Assembly: GCA_950097015.1 (NCBI GenBank)
Contig: CATNEN010000001.1
Span: forward strand, 13,537,501-13,601,500
Origin: Macrostomum hystrix
Taxonomy: Eukaryota; Platyhelminthes; Macrostomidae
DNA length: 64,000 bases
Reading direction: 5' to 3'
Part shown: positions 32,485 through 42,700 of the stretch, one piece after another
How positions within the stretch are numbered: the first letter of the stretch is position 1
Layout: each line of letters opens with the position of its first letter
Position numbers and translations under genes: made by a program
Notes under the pieces: model-generated
Told to the model about the DNA's origin: nothing
The model's database searches: none
What the model saw: the letters and a program-made list of their open reading frames with translations, nothing else

Positions 32485-34125
32485 GGATTTGAGTAGACAA
32501 ACTCCCAGATCCTCCTGTACGAGTAGGTACTCTCCCAAATCCTCAGATTCTAACAGACAAACTCCCAGATTCTCAAGTTTGAGCATTCAAACTCCCAGAT
32601 CCTGAAGTTTGAGCATACAAAATCCCAGATCCTGAAGTTTGAGCATACAAAATCCCAGATCCTCAAGTTTGAGCATACAAGCTCCAAGATCCTCAAGTTT
32701 GAGCATACAAGCTCCAAGATCCTCAAGTTTGGGCATACAAGCTCCAAGATCCTCAAGTTTGAGCATACAAATGTCCCAGATCCTCAAGTTTGAGCATACA
32801 AACTCCCAAATCCTCAAGTTTGAGCATACAAATCTCCCAGATCCTCAAGTTTGAGCATACAAATCTCCCAGATCCTCAAGTTTCAGCATACAAATCTCCC
32901 AGATCCTCAAGTTTGAGCATACAAATCTCCCAGATCCTGAAGTTTGAGCATACAAACTCCCAGATCCTCGATTTTGGGCATACAAACTCCCAGATCCTCA
33001 ATTTTGAGCATACAAATCTCCCAGATCCTCAAGTTTGAGCATACAAACTCCCAGATCCTGAAGTTTGAGCATACAAACTCCCAGATCCTGAAGTTTGAGC
33101 ATACAAGCTCCAAGATCCTCAAGTTTGAGCATACAAATGTCCCAGATCCTCAAGTTTGAGCATACAAACTCCCAGATCCTCAAGTTTGAGCATACAAATC
33201 TCCCAGATCCTCAAGTTTGAGCATACAAATCTCCCAGATCCTCAAGTTTGAGCATACAAATCTCCCAGATCCTCAAGTTTCAGCATACAAATCTCCCAGA
33301 TCCTCAAGTTTGAGCATACAAATCTCCCAGATCCTCAAGTTTGAGCATACAAACTCCCAGATCCTCAATTTTGAGCATACAAACTCCCAGATCCTGAAGT
33401 TTGAGCATACAAATCTCCCAGATCCTCAAGTTTGAGCATACAAACTCCCAGATCCTCAATTTTGGGCATACAAACTCCCAGATCCTCAATTTTGGGCATA
33501 CAAACTCCCAGATCCTCAATTTTGGGCATACAAACTCCCAGATCCTCAATTTTGGGCATACAAATCTCCCAGATCCTGAAGTTTGAGCATACAAGCTCCC
33601 AGATCCTTAAGTTTGAGCAAACAAAATCCCAGATTCTCAATTTTGAGCATACATACTCCCAGATTCTCAAGTTTGAGTAGACATACTCCCAGATTCTCAA
33701 GTTTGAGCATACATACTCTCAGATTCTCAAGTTTGAGTAGACATACTCTCAGATTCTCAAGTTTGAGTAGACATACTCTTAGATCCTCATGTTTGAGTAG
33801 ACATACTCCCAGATCCTCATGTTTGAGTAGACATACTCCCAGATCCTCATGTTTGAGTAGACATACTCCCAGATCCTCATGTTTGAGTAGACATACTCCC
33901 AGATCCTCAAGTTTGAGTAGACATACTCCCAGATCCTCAAGTTTGAGTAGACATACTCCCAGATCCTCAAGTTTGAGTAGACATACTCCCAGATCCTCAA
34001 TTTTGAGCATACAAACTCCCAGATTCTCAAGTTTGAGTAGACATACTCTCAGATTCTCAAGTTTGAGTAGACATACTCTCAGATTCTCAAGTTTTTAGCA
34101 GACATACTCCCAGATTCTCAGTCTT
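32485..34125 (+). repeat. 30-32-bp tandem array, about 53 copies
   Basis: Units read CCCAGATCCTCAAGTTTGAG plus CATACAAACT, with insertions (CATACAAATCT) and a second class ending AGTAGACATACT toward 33660-34100. The core CCCAGATYCTCARGTTTGAG is the same as in the array of the DHHC gene intron 1, 13 kb away. Confidence 0.95.
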
Positions 34126-35629
34126 GAGCACAAACTCGCTGATGCTCAGGTTTGAGCAGACAGACTTAATGTGTGAGCAGGAAAACTTCAAGATCCTCAG
34201 GCTTGAAGAGAAACCCCTGACACCTGAAATCAATCCATTAAAAGTATCAAAACTCAAGTATCTAATCTCGCCATACAGAAACGCGGTCGAGTTTTTTATC
34301 TTCTCTCAAAGCAGACAAGAGTAGGTGTGTATTTTGCTACCCTTATTCGGCTTGTTGAAATATTCTATTCGTATTATTAGCATCAATATAAATAAGCTAC
34401 TGTTAGTAGTTGAGTTTTCTGTGTCCCATTACCGGCCAATAGGTATGCAATTTGTAATTGCAGCATTCTACTTTTTCAATTTCCCTTTAGACTCTTTATA
34501 TGCCTACTGTTATGTACCTTTGCATCAAAGATTGAGTCCTAACTGTTTTTTCATGGTCACATTTTGTAATCAATCAGTGTTCCTAACTATTTTGTTGCCT
34601 CTTATAATTAATAATTTTTATCCTTTGTTAGTTCTATTTCCCCTGTGTGGCTAAATCTCTGGTGTTTCTCTCGCATGACAAAAATGTACTTTCCTATTTT
34701 TACATTTTTGTAATGCCTTGATTAAAACCAAAACATTTACTGTAAATCATGTACCAAAACGTTGTGCCAGATAAAAATCTTAATCTGGAAAATATATAGA
34801 TTTGTTTTTTGTAGATTTCTTTAGATTAAAAACGTGGGGATAATTTCGTGAGAGTTAAATGTGTCCTATCTGTGCATCACATTACTAAAATAAATGCTGA
34901 GTCATCTGTGTTTTATAAACTGGCTTTATTTCGATCACATCCAGGCACAAACTGGAGGATTTCGGGCTGGAAACTTTATCCCACACACACAGATAGGCAA
35001 TCCTATCTGCAGTCTAATTTTATGGTTGAAAAATAATAAACCATCCAACTGGTCCTTCCCCAAGGCAGCCACACTATTTATAATAATATATTTCTATGAA
35101 TGTACGCAGCCACGAATCAAGTAGAATGTACATTAGGGTCTTGTATGCCACCCACCACCCCACTGTCCACCCTGCCCACTTCACTTCTCGTCCCTTCTCT
35201 TGTCTGTGTCGTAGGGGAAGCCCTCTTCGTTCTTGCTCTAACTAAATAGTGTAAAACCTAAGCCCTGACCCTCCGGCTAAGACTGGGGCCGATTGCCGAT
35301 GCCTTCCCTAAACAAGCTTACGCTTTCATTTAACTCTTACCGAATTTAGGCTCGTTAGGCTTAATTCCCTGAAAAACGAAGTCTTTAAAGTGTAGTTCTA
35401 GCAGCATCTAGCTAGACTTAAAGTCGTAGTTAGCGGGGTGAAAAATACGGTAGAGTCTTGATTATTTTAGTCTACTGGACAATAACTGTATTGGTGAGTG
35501 ATTGGTCAAATGCACTCACACATTAAGTGTGGAATTTCATATAATTCTACTAATCGTATCTGACCATTCGTCATTCGAGTCTTATTGTCTTTCTTGTCTT
35601 TCTGAGACCAACTCTTTCAGACAGTGACT
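34126..35629. other. Gene-free spacer
   Basis: Mostly AT-rich. A GC-richer patch at about 35130-35460 (including GTCGTAGGGGAAGCCC and CTCCGGCTAAGACTGGGG) may be old transposon sequence, but no domain or terminal structure is visible. Confidence 0.4.
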
Positions 35630-36235
35630 CAAAATGTTCGACAGGGACTCAAACTGTTCGACAGTGAGTCAAACTGTTAGACGGTAGACAGGGACTCAAA
35701 CTGTTAGACGGTAGACAGGGACTCAAACTGTTAGACGGTAGACAGGGACTCAAAATGTTAGACAGGGACTCAAACTGTTAGACAGGGACTCAAACTGTTA
35801 GACGGTGACTCAAACTGTTAGACAGGGACTCAAACTGTTAGACAGGGACTCAAACTGTTAGACGGTGACTCAAATGTTAGACAGGGACTCAAACTGTTAG
35901 ACAGGGACTCAAACTGTTAGACGGTGACTCAAATGTTAGACAGGGACTCAAACTGTTAGACAGGGACTCAAACTGTTAGACAGGGACTCAATCTGTTAGA
36001 CAGGGACTCAAACTGTTAGACAGGGACTCAATCTGTTAGACAGGGACTCAATCTGTTAGACAGGGACTCAATCTGTTAGACAGGGACTCACCTGTTAGAC
36101 AGGGACTCAAACTGTTAGACGGTGACTCAAATGTTAGACAGGGACTCAACCTGTTAGACAGGGACTCAATCTGTTAGACAGGGACTCAAACTGTTAGACG
36201 GTGACTCAGCCTGTTAGACAGGGACTCACCTGCTA
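35630..36235 (+). repeat. 20-bp tandem array, about 30 copies
   Basis: Unit GTTAGACAGGGACTCAAACT, with GTTAGACGGTGACTCAAA and GTTAGACGGTAGACAGG variants. Its reverse strand contains CTGTCTAACAG, the core shared with several other arrays in the window. Confidence 0.95.
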
Positions 36236-36656
36236 GACTAGCTATAAAGTAAAAACAGTGACAAATGTTACATTATTTTTTCCAAATCATTTATAATTTG
36301 AAGTTAGCAATCAGTTTTTAATGGAATTTGAAAGTAAATATATCTACATTTTTGTTTGGAGGAGCTGAACTGTTAGAAAAGTTAGATTAACCAACAGGTT
36401 TCTAGTAGTCATTCTTTCCTTTGTTTCTCGCCACTAGCTTGCTGTGCCCCTCCTGACATCTGGCCCCACACCCCCAAATAGCCGACACGAACCGGTTCCG
36501 CGTGCCGCGTCTGGTTGGTCAGCCTCGACCCACCACCCCTCTCTCCCCCTCTGCCCCGCAATGAAAAGAAACACAAGAGTTTGGCTTTTGACAAAGCGAA
36601 GAGAAGCAAACAGAAGGTTGGAGTATAAACTATAATTAAAAAATCTAATTTTTCAG
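36236..36656 (+). promoter_or_regulatory. Upstream region and candidate trans-splice acceptor of the cytidylyltransferase gene
   Basis: A GC-rich patch at 36430-36560, unlike the surrounding AT-rich DNA, may contain the promoter. TCTAATTTTTCAG ends at 36656, 30 bases before the ATG. No upstream coding exon is seen. Promoter status is inference. Confidence 0.35.
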
Positions 36657-36686
36657 CTCCTTATTTATTAACAAACCAGCAACAAA

Positions 36687-38623
36687 ATGGACTTTAACTA
36701 TGCGGATAAGTTTGTCACAGCCGGTAAGAAGCATGCTTTATTCCCATTAAAAGTCTCTAATCTCATTGCAATGCTCCTGAAGTACTTCTTTGTTGTTTTT
36801 CTCTCCAAAAAGGTCTCAAATTTCCTGTGATGTCGTCGGATCCAAAGGCAAAGAGTGAGCTGCTTGACTGTGACTACAACAAGAGATACAGTCTAGAGGA
36901 GGCTAGAAATGGGCAAAGTGAGTCCTTGTTCTCAAACTTTATTTTGTGGCTGAAGGATCTGGGTGATAAAACTTTTAAAGTGCAAACGCAATAAAAACGT
37001 AGCCATTGTTCTTTTTTAAGCGTCCAGAAAAATTCGCGTCTACTGCGACGGCTGCTTCGATCTGTTCCACTATGGCCACATGCGGGTGCTGCTGCAGGCC
37101 AAGTACTTGCTGCCAAACACCTATCTGATTGCTGGCGGTAAAACTATACGATATGTGTCGAAAAGTGCAAGTTTTAATAAATTTAAGCTTCGTGTCAGCA
37201 TCGAATAATTTGTATTTCAGTCTCAACCGACAGCCAGATCAGGCAGTGCAAAGGTGTCAGCCCAATTATGAGCAGAGTCGAGCGTTTGGCTTCTGTTGCA
37301 ATGCTGCCGTTTGTTGACGAGCTTCTAGAAGATCCTCCACTTCTGCCTACGAGAGACTTCTGCAAGAACTACAAGGTGAGCCTGCTTATGCTGGAAAAAG
37401 TAACCACCTTGAAGATGAGACTGTGAAATTTCGCCTGTCTAAGAGGTGACACTCCTGTCTAACAGGTGGACACTCCTGTCTAACAGGTGACACTCCTGTC
37501 TAACAGGTGGACACTCTTGTCTAACAGGCGAAAATCCTGTCTAACAGGTGACACTCCTGTCTAACAGGTGACACTCCTGTCTAACAGGTGGACACTCTTG
37601 TCTAACAGGCGAAAATCCTGTCTAACAGGTGACAATCCTGTCTAACAGGTGACACTCCTGTCTAACAGGTGGACACTCTTGTCTAACAGGCGAAAATCCT
37701 GTCTAACAGGTGACAATCCTGTCTAACAGGTGACACTCCTGTCTAACAGGTGACAATCCTGTCTAACAGGTGACAATCCTGTCTAACAGGTGACACTCCT
37801 GTCTAACAGGTGACACTCCTGTCTAACAGGCGAAAATCCTGTCTAACAGGTGACAATCCTGTCTAACAGGTGACACTCCTGTCTAACAGGTGACACACTT
37901 CTGTCTAACAGGTGACACTTCTGTATAACAGGTGACACTTCTGTATAACAGGTGACATTCCTGTCTAACAGGTGACACTTCTGTAACAGGTGACATTCCT
38001 GTTTAACAGGTGACACTCCTGTCTAACAGGCGACAATCCTGTCGAACAGGTGACACTCCTGTCTAACAGGTGACACTCCTGTCTAACAGGTGGACACTCC
38101 TGTCTAACAGGTGACAGACCTGTCTAACAGGTGACACTTCTGTCTAACAGGTGACACTTCTGTATAACAGTAACAGGTGACACTCCTGTCTAATAGGTGA
38201 CACTCCTGTCTAACACGTGACACTCCTGTCTAACAGCTAACACACCTGTCTAACAGGTGACACTCCTGTCTAACAGCTAACACACCTGTCTAACAGGTGA
38301 CACTCCTGTCTAACAGCTAACACACCTGTCTAACAGGTGACACTCCTGTCTAACAGAAAAAGCGGTTTATAATATTTCTACATACATATGAGCTAAAAAA
38401 TACCTGCAATTTGCTTCCTCTCCCGTAGATTGACTTTGTAGCACACGACGCCGTTCCATACACCTCCTGCCTGCCACCTGAGGAGAGCTACGAGTGGGCC
38501 AAATTAGACGGTATGTTTCTAGAGACCCAGCGCACAGAGAGCATCTCAACAACAAATCTCATCGAGCGAATTGTGCAAAGGCGAGACGAACTAGTGCTGA
38601 GTCGGCCGCATCAGCACCAGTGA
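36687..38623 (+). CDS. Choline-phosphate cytidylyltransferase-like protein, short form
   Basis: Makes CDP-choline from phosphocholine and CTP in the Kennedy pathway, by family. Exons join 36687..36723, 36813..36917, 37021..37137, 37221..37375 and 38429..38623, giving 202 residues (phases 1, 1, 1, 0). The catalytic domain starts [18 protein letters not shown], with the HxGH nucleotide-binding motif at 64-67, then [11 protein letters not shown], a conserved Lys97 in [14 protein letters not shown] and the signature RTESIST at 173-179. The Gly of the usual RTEGIS is Ser here. Family members are normally around 330-370 residues; the membrane-binding amphipathic helix and phosphorylated tail are missing. 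The stop overlaps a strong donor-like CCAGTGAGTAAG, so a longer spliced form is possible, but no downstream exon was found. Substrate (choline rather than ethanolamine) is inferred from single-domain similarity. Confidence 0.87.
37435..38355 (+). repeat. 20-bp tandem array filling intron 4 of the cytidylyltransferase gene
   Basis: About 45 copies of TGTCTAACAGGTGACACTCC. A variant pair, GGTGGACACTCTTG followed by AGGCGAAAATCC, occurs three times. Toward the 3' end units become CAGCTAACACACCTG. It occupies most of the 1053-bp intron. The same array recurs inverted at 46388-47160. Confidence 0.95.
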
Positions 38624-39671
38624 GTAAGTGACACCGCACTGATTTTAAAACTATAGCAACAGTTTGCTGAATGTTTACTAGGTACTGCATAGTTATCAAT
38701 ACTGGTATTGCTGAATGTTAGAAAAGTAGATTGCTGCTCTGATGAATGCTTTATTATTTACAGTTTTGTCCCATTATTCTTACAACTCCATATTTATTGT
38801 GTAATTGTACATTTTTTAATTAGTTTTATAATTGCGCATTCGTAACGTACGCGTAATGATATGCTCATCCACACGTGCTTAGACTTATGCATGTGTCAAA
38901 TTTAAGCTAGTTGGTTTCTTTTGACTTATTTCTTTTTGAGTGCAATTATATTTCTGATTTGTTTGTCATTAAAAGCATTTGTTTATTACTTGAAATTCAT
39001 GATCCTGTTGTTTTTATTGCATGAGTGACTTGATTTATTGAACATGTTTAAATATACTTTTTGAATGGTGCATTTTCTCCTAAGTAAGGCAGAAAGTGGA
39101 ATAAATTTAGTCGAACATATTTATTTAGTAATTTGGAGCACACTACTTTTTTGTTCAAGCAGAAAACTTAAATATTTTCAAAATCATGCAAACAAGTCTT
39201 CTAATTGTTTGTAAGTAAAAATTTTTATTAAAAAATTTAAATAAAAAACGGACGTGCTTGTCAACTATAATTAAGGAAAAGTTTTGATCAAAGCTTTTAA
39301 CTAGCATTTGTTTTTTTAAGATACGGTCACAACTGTGTTGTTTAGCAGTGATTGGTTAAAGAATTATATTTTTATAGAATAAGATGCTTGTTACTTTTCG
39401 CAGTTCGTTAGCAATGTAGACGAAATACTGAAGGTAAATAGTACGTTACAGTAACGTTTTAAATATGCAATAAAACAAATGACTATGTGTTTAACAATAG
39501 AAAGTTGATTTTGTGGCATTCTTTTGCAAGTATTAAACTACAAAATACTAAAACTGTTTGACAATGAAAATTTGTAGCATAATATGTTTGCATTCTGTAG
39601 CTACGGTTATCTATGGGCATGTTCAAATTAGAATTCACTCACTGATTTTTCGTACATTTGTGGAGTTTTAG
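38624..39671 (+). other. AT-rich spacer ending in the candidate acceptor of EFHC2
   Basis: No exon recognised. The stretch ends with TTTGTGGAGTTTTAG at 39671, 46 bases before the EFHC2 ATG, which could accept a spliced leader. Confidence 0.45.
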
Positions 39672-39717
39672 GCAGCTACTATCATAGTCAGCTTTTTAAT
39701 TTACCAAAGCTAACAAA

Positions 39718-42700
39718 ATGGCACTCCCATTTCTGCCAGGAAATTCTTTTAGCAAGAATGTAAGTTCACTTTTATCTAAATAAAAAATGTTACAACACGC
39801 ATTGTTTGGGACAAACACAGTTTTTATCGTCTGGTATGCTTTCAACCGCATATTATGTTAGCTTTTTAAAACCAAAGCACAAGGAAGTATATGAAACATT
39901 TTAAAATATGAATTAAGAGAAGACACACCAGAAGAATCTGAGTTTTTGTCAAACATAAATAGTAGCTGATACAAATCACAGATAATAGTTATACGTTTTC
40001 ATAAACTCAAGAGTTTTAACATCTCCTAATAAAAATAATTATAAGCTAGACCTAGTAAGGTATGCATTGAACAAGTAAATAAAAAATGAAAAATAAAATG
40101 GTTAATTCTAGTGTCAATCAGCTTTTCATTTTCAAAGCAGTAGAAGAAAGTAATACAAAATAGAAAAAATTCTTACAATGAATAATAAATCAGGTAGAAC
40201 TGTTTTGAAATAAATATATAAATATGTACAAATTCCATCGTAAACTTGAAGTTAAATTTTCTATTCTATTTTCTTATTAAAGCTTTAACTTAAAAAACTT
40301 AAATGGAAATGCAATTTTTTAATGACTAACGATTATAATAGCAGTATGAATTGCACCATTTTTTGAAAAAAAGCCTCACAAACAAAACGTATAAATGCGA
40401 AATTTCTCCAAACATTTCTCGTACAGTTGGGCAAGGACAAGTACCACAAGAGCCACTACTTCGACCACAAGAATGAGACGCCGTTCCTGTTTGGCGACAA
40501 CAAGCCTGGCATCGGCGGCGACCCACTGCCCGGCCAGCGCATCGACCCGCCCAACAGCAAGATCCCACCTGGCGAGGGCAGCCGCTCGCCCGCCTGGGTG
40601 GCCTTTGACAAGCAGGTGCTGTCATTCGACGCCTACTTCCAGGAGAGCGTTCAGGAGAGACGTGAGGAGCAGTACCGCGTGCGGCATTGCAAGATCTACT
40701 TTTACCTGGAGGATGACTCCATTCAGGTAGGTTAAACTCATTTTAATATTAGTCATTTATCTAGTTTCAATATCTAAAAAACTGCCACTTAACCTCAACT
40801 CGCCGCCCAGGTAATCGAAGCACGCTTGAAGAACAGCGGCCTGCCCCAGGGCACCCTGGTTCGACGCCACCGTATTCCAAAGCCGGCGCCCAACGACAAT
40901 CGATTCTTCACCGTCGAGGACTTCAACGTTGGTCAGAACATCAGCTTCTACGGCAAGACCTTCCGCATCACCGGCTGCGATCAGTTCACGGAGAATTTCC
41001 TACGCAAGCTGGGCGTCCGCATCGGCCTGCCGGAGTCCCAACCGAGCGACCCGTATGGCGATCATCGCAAGGCGGTAAGCGATTTTTTAAATAATCCGCT
41101 AACCTCTATGACATCCTGTCATTTCTACTTGAAGTAGTGCGAATAACAACTCTGGGAAATCAATTACAGCTGGACGAGTCCATGCAGCCTCTGCGACCCT
41201 ACGAGCGTCACGATACGCTGCGCCAGTTCCTGGATCACGATCGTCACGTGCTGCGCTTCTTCTGCTGCTGGGACGACACTGACTCTCTGTACGGCGACAA
41301 CCGCGAGATGGTGATGCACTACTTCCTGTCCGATGACACTGTCGAAATTCGCGAAGTTGTCAAGGCCAACAGCGGCCGAGACGCCGCGCCTTGCTTCCTG
41401 CGTCGTCAGCAGCTGCCGAAGAATCTTGAAGCTCTTCGCCAGCCTGGCGAGCTGTGCGACCGGACTGTGCTGAATGTTTTCGGCGAGATTCAGGGCGGCC
41501 GCTACATCCTGGACAATCTGAAGGTGCTTACAATGCCGCACTTAAAACCTTTTAGTACTGGGATCTTCGATCTGGGATCTTCGATCTGGGATCTTCGATC
41601 TGGGATCTTCGATCTGGGATCTTCGATCTGGGATCTTCGATCTGGGATCTTCGATCTGGGATCTTCGATCTGGGATCTTCGATCTGGGATCTTCGATCTG
41701 GGATCTTCGATCTGGGATCTTCGATCTGGGATAAAGGTGTTATCTTGAGCTGCATTGCATCAGAAAGTAACGCTATCATTAATCCATTTAAACGCAGACT
41801 GGAACAGTGAAGCTCGAATTTTACAACGACAAAGACCTGACTGTGGGCTCCTTCATCAACGTTTTTGGCCGCAAGTTCCTTCTATGCGACTGCGACGAAT
41901 TCACAAGGGAGTACTACACCACCAAATACGGCATCAGTGAGTGACTGATTCTCCCAGACTGTTCAGAACGGTTGCTATCAGAAAGTTTGTTCAAGTAAAA
42001 TCGTACTCTACTGATACAAAAAAACGCATTGAACATTGCAGCCGAGTTCCACCCAATCACCAGGAAGAAGGCGACTGGTGGAGCCTGTCCTACCGGGGGT
42101 GAGCGATCAATAATTAATCGAGATTTTATCGGTGCCATGAATCAGTGCAGAGTTAAGTGTCTTTCTAGAAGGACAAAAATTGTTTCATCGGAGTCGGGAA
42201 TCGAACTCCCGACCTTGAAGTCCAACTCTCTAACCACTAGGCTATCCCCCACAAAAAATGTGTAGTGACCTCCAAGTCCACGGACCTTTTGAAAGTGCCA
42301 TAGCCTTATTCTATCTACTGGATTATTCTATCACTATCTATTCTGAGCCCGAAATTATGCATTCCAGACAGTGGACCGCCCTACAATGGCTTCGGCTCGG
42401 AGGAGGACTCCATGGCCAACACCAAGGGCCTGATTCCCGCGCCGCCGCGCAAGAACATTGTCCAGCTGATCGAGAAGGATCGCCAGGGCCTCGAGTCGCA
42501 CGTCCTGCGCTTCCTGGCCCGCCTAGTGACGGACAAGGCCATCGACAAGGACCGCCGGTTCATCGTCAACTTCTTTCTTAGCGACGACAGTATCCTGGTG
42601 TTCGAGCCGCCGCAGAGGAACTCTGGCTTCCAGGGCGGAAAATTCCTGGAGCGCATCAAACTGCCGAAGCCGGGACACGAGCGCTTCAGCACCAAGAACC

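Noticed and set aside
42189-42251. Functional tRNA gene on the minus strand
   Set aside because: Good internal promoter boxes and T arm, but the acceptor and anticodon stems do not pair.
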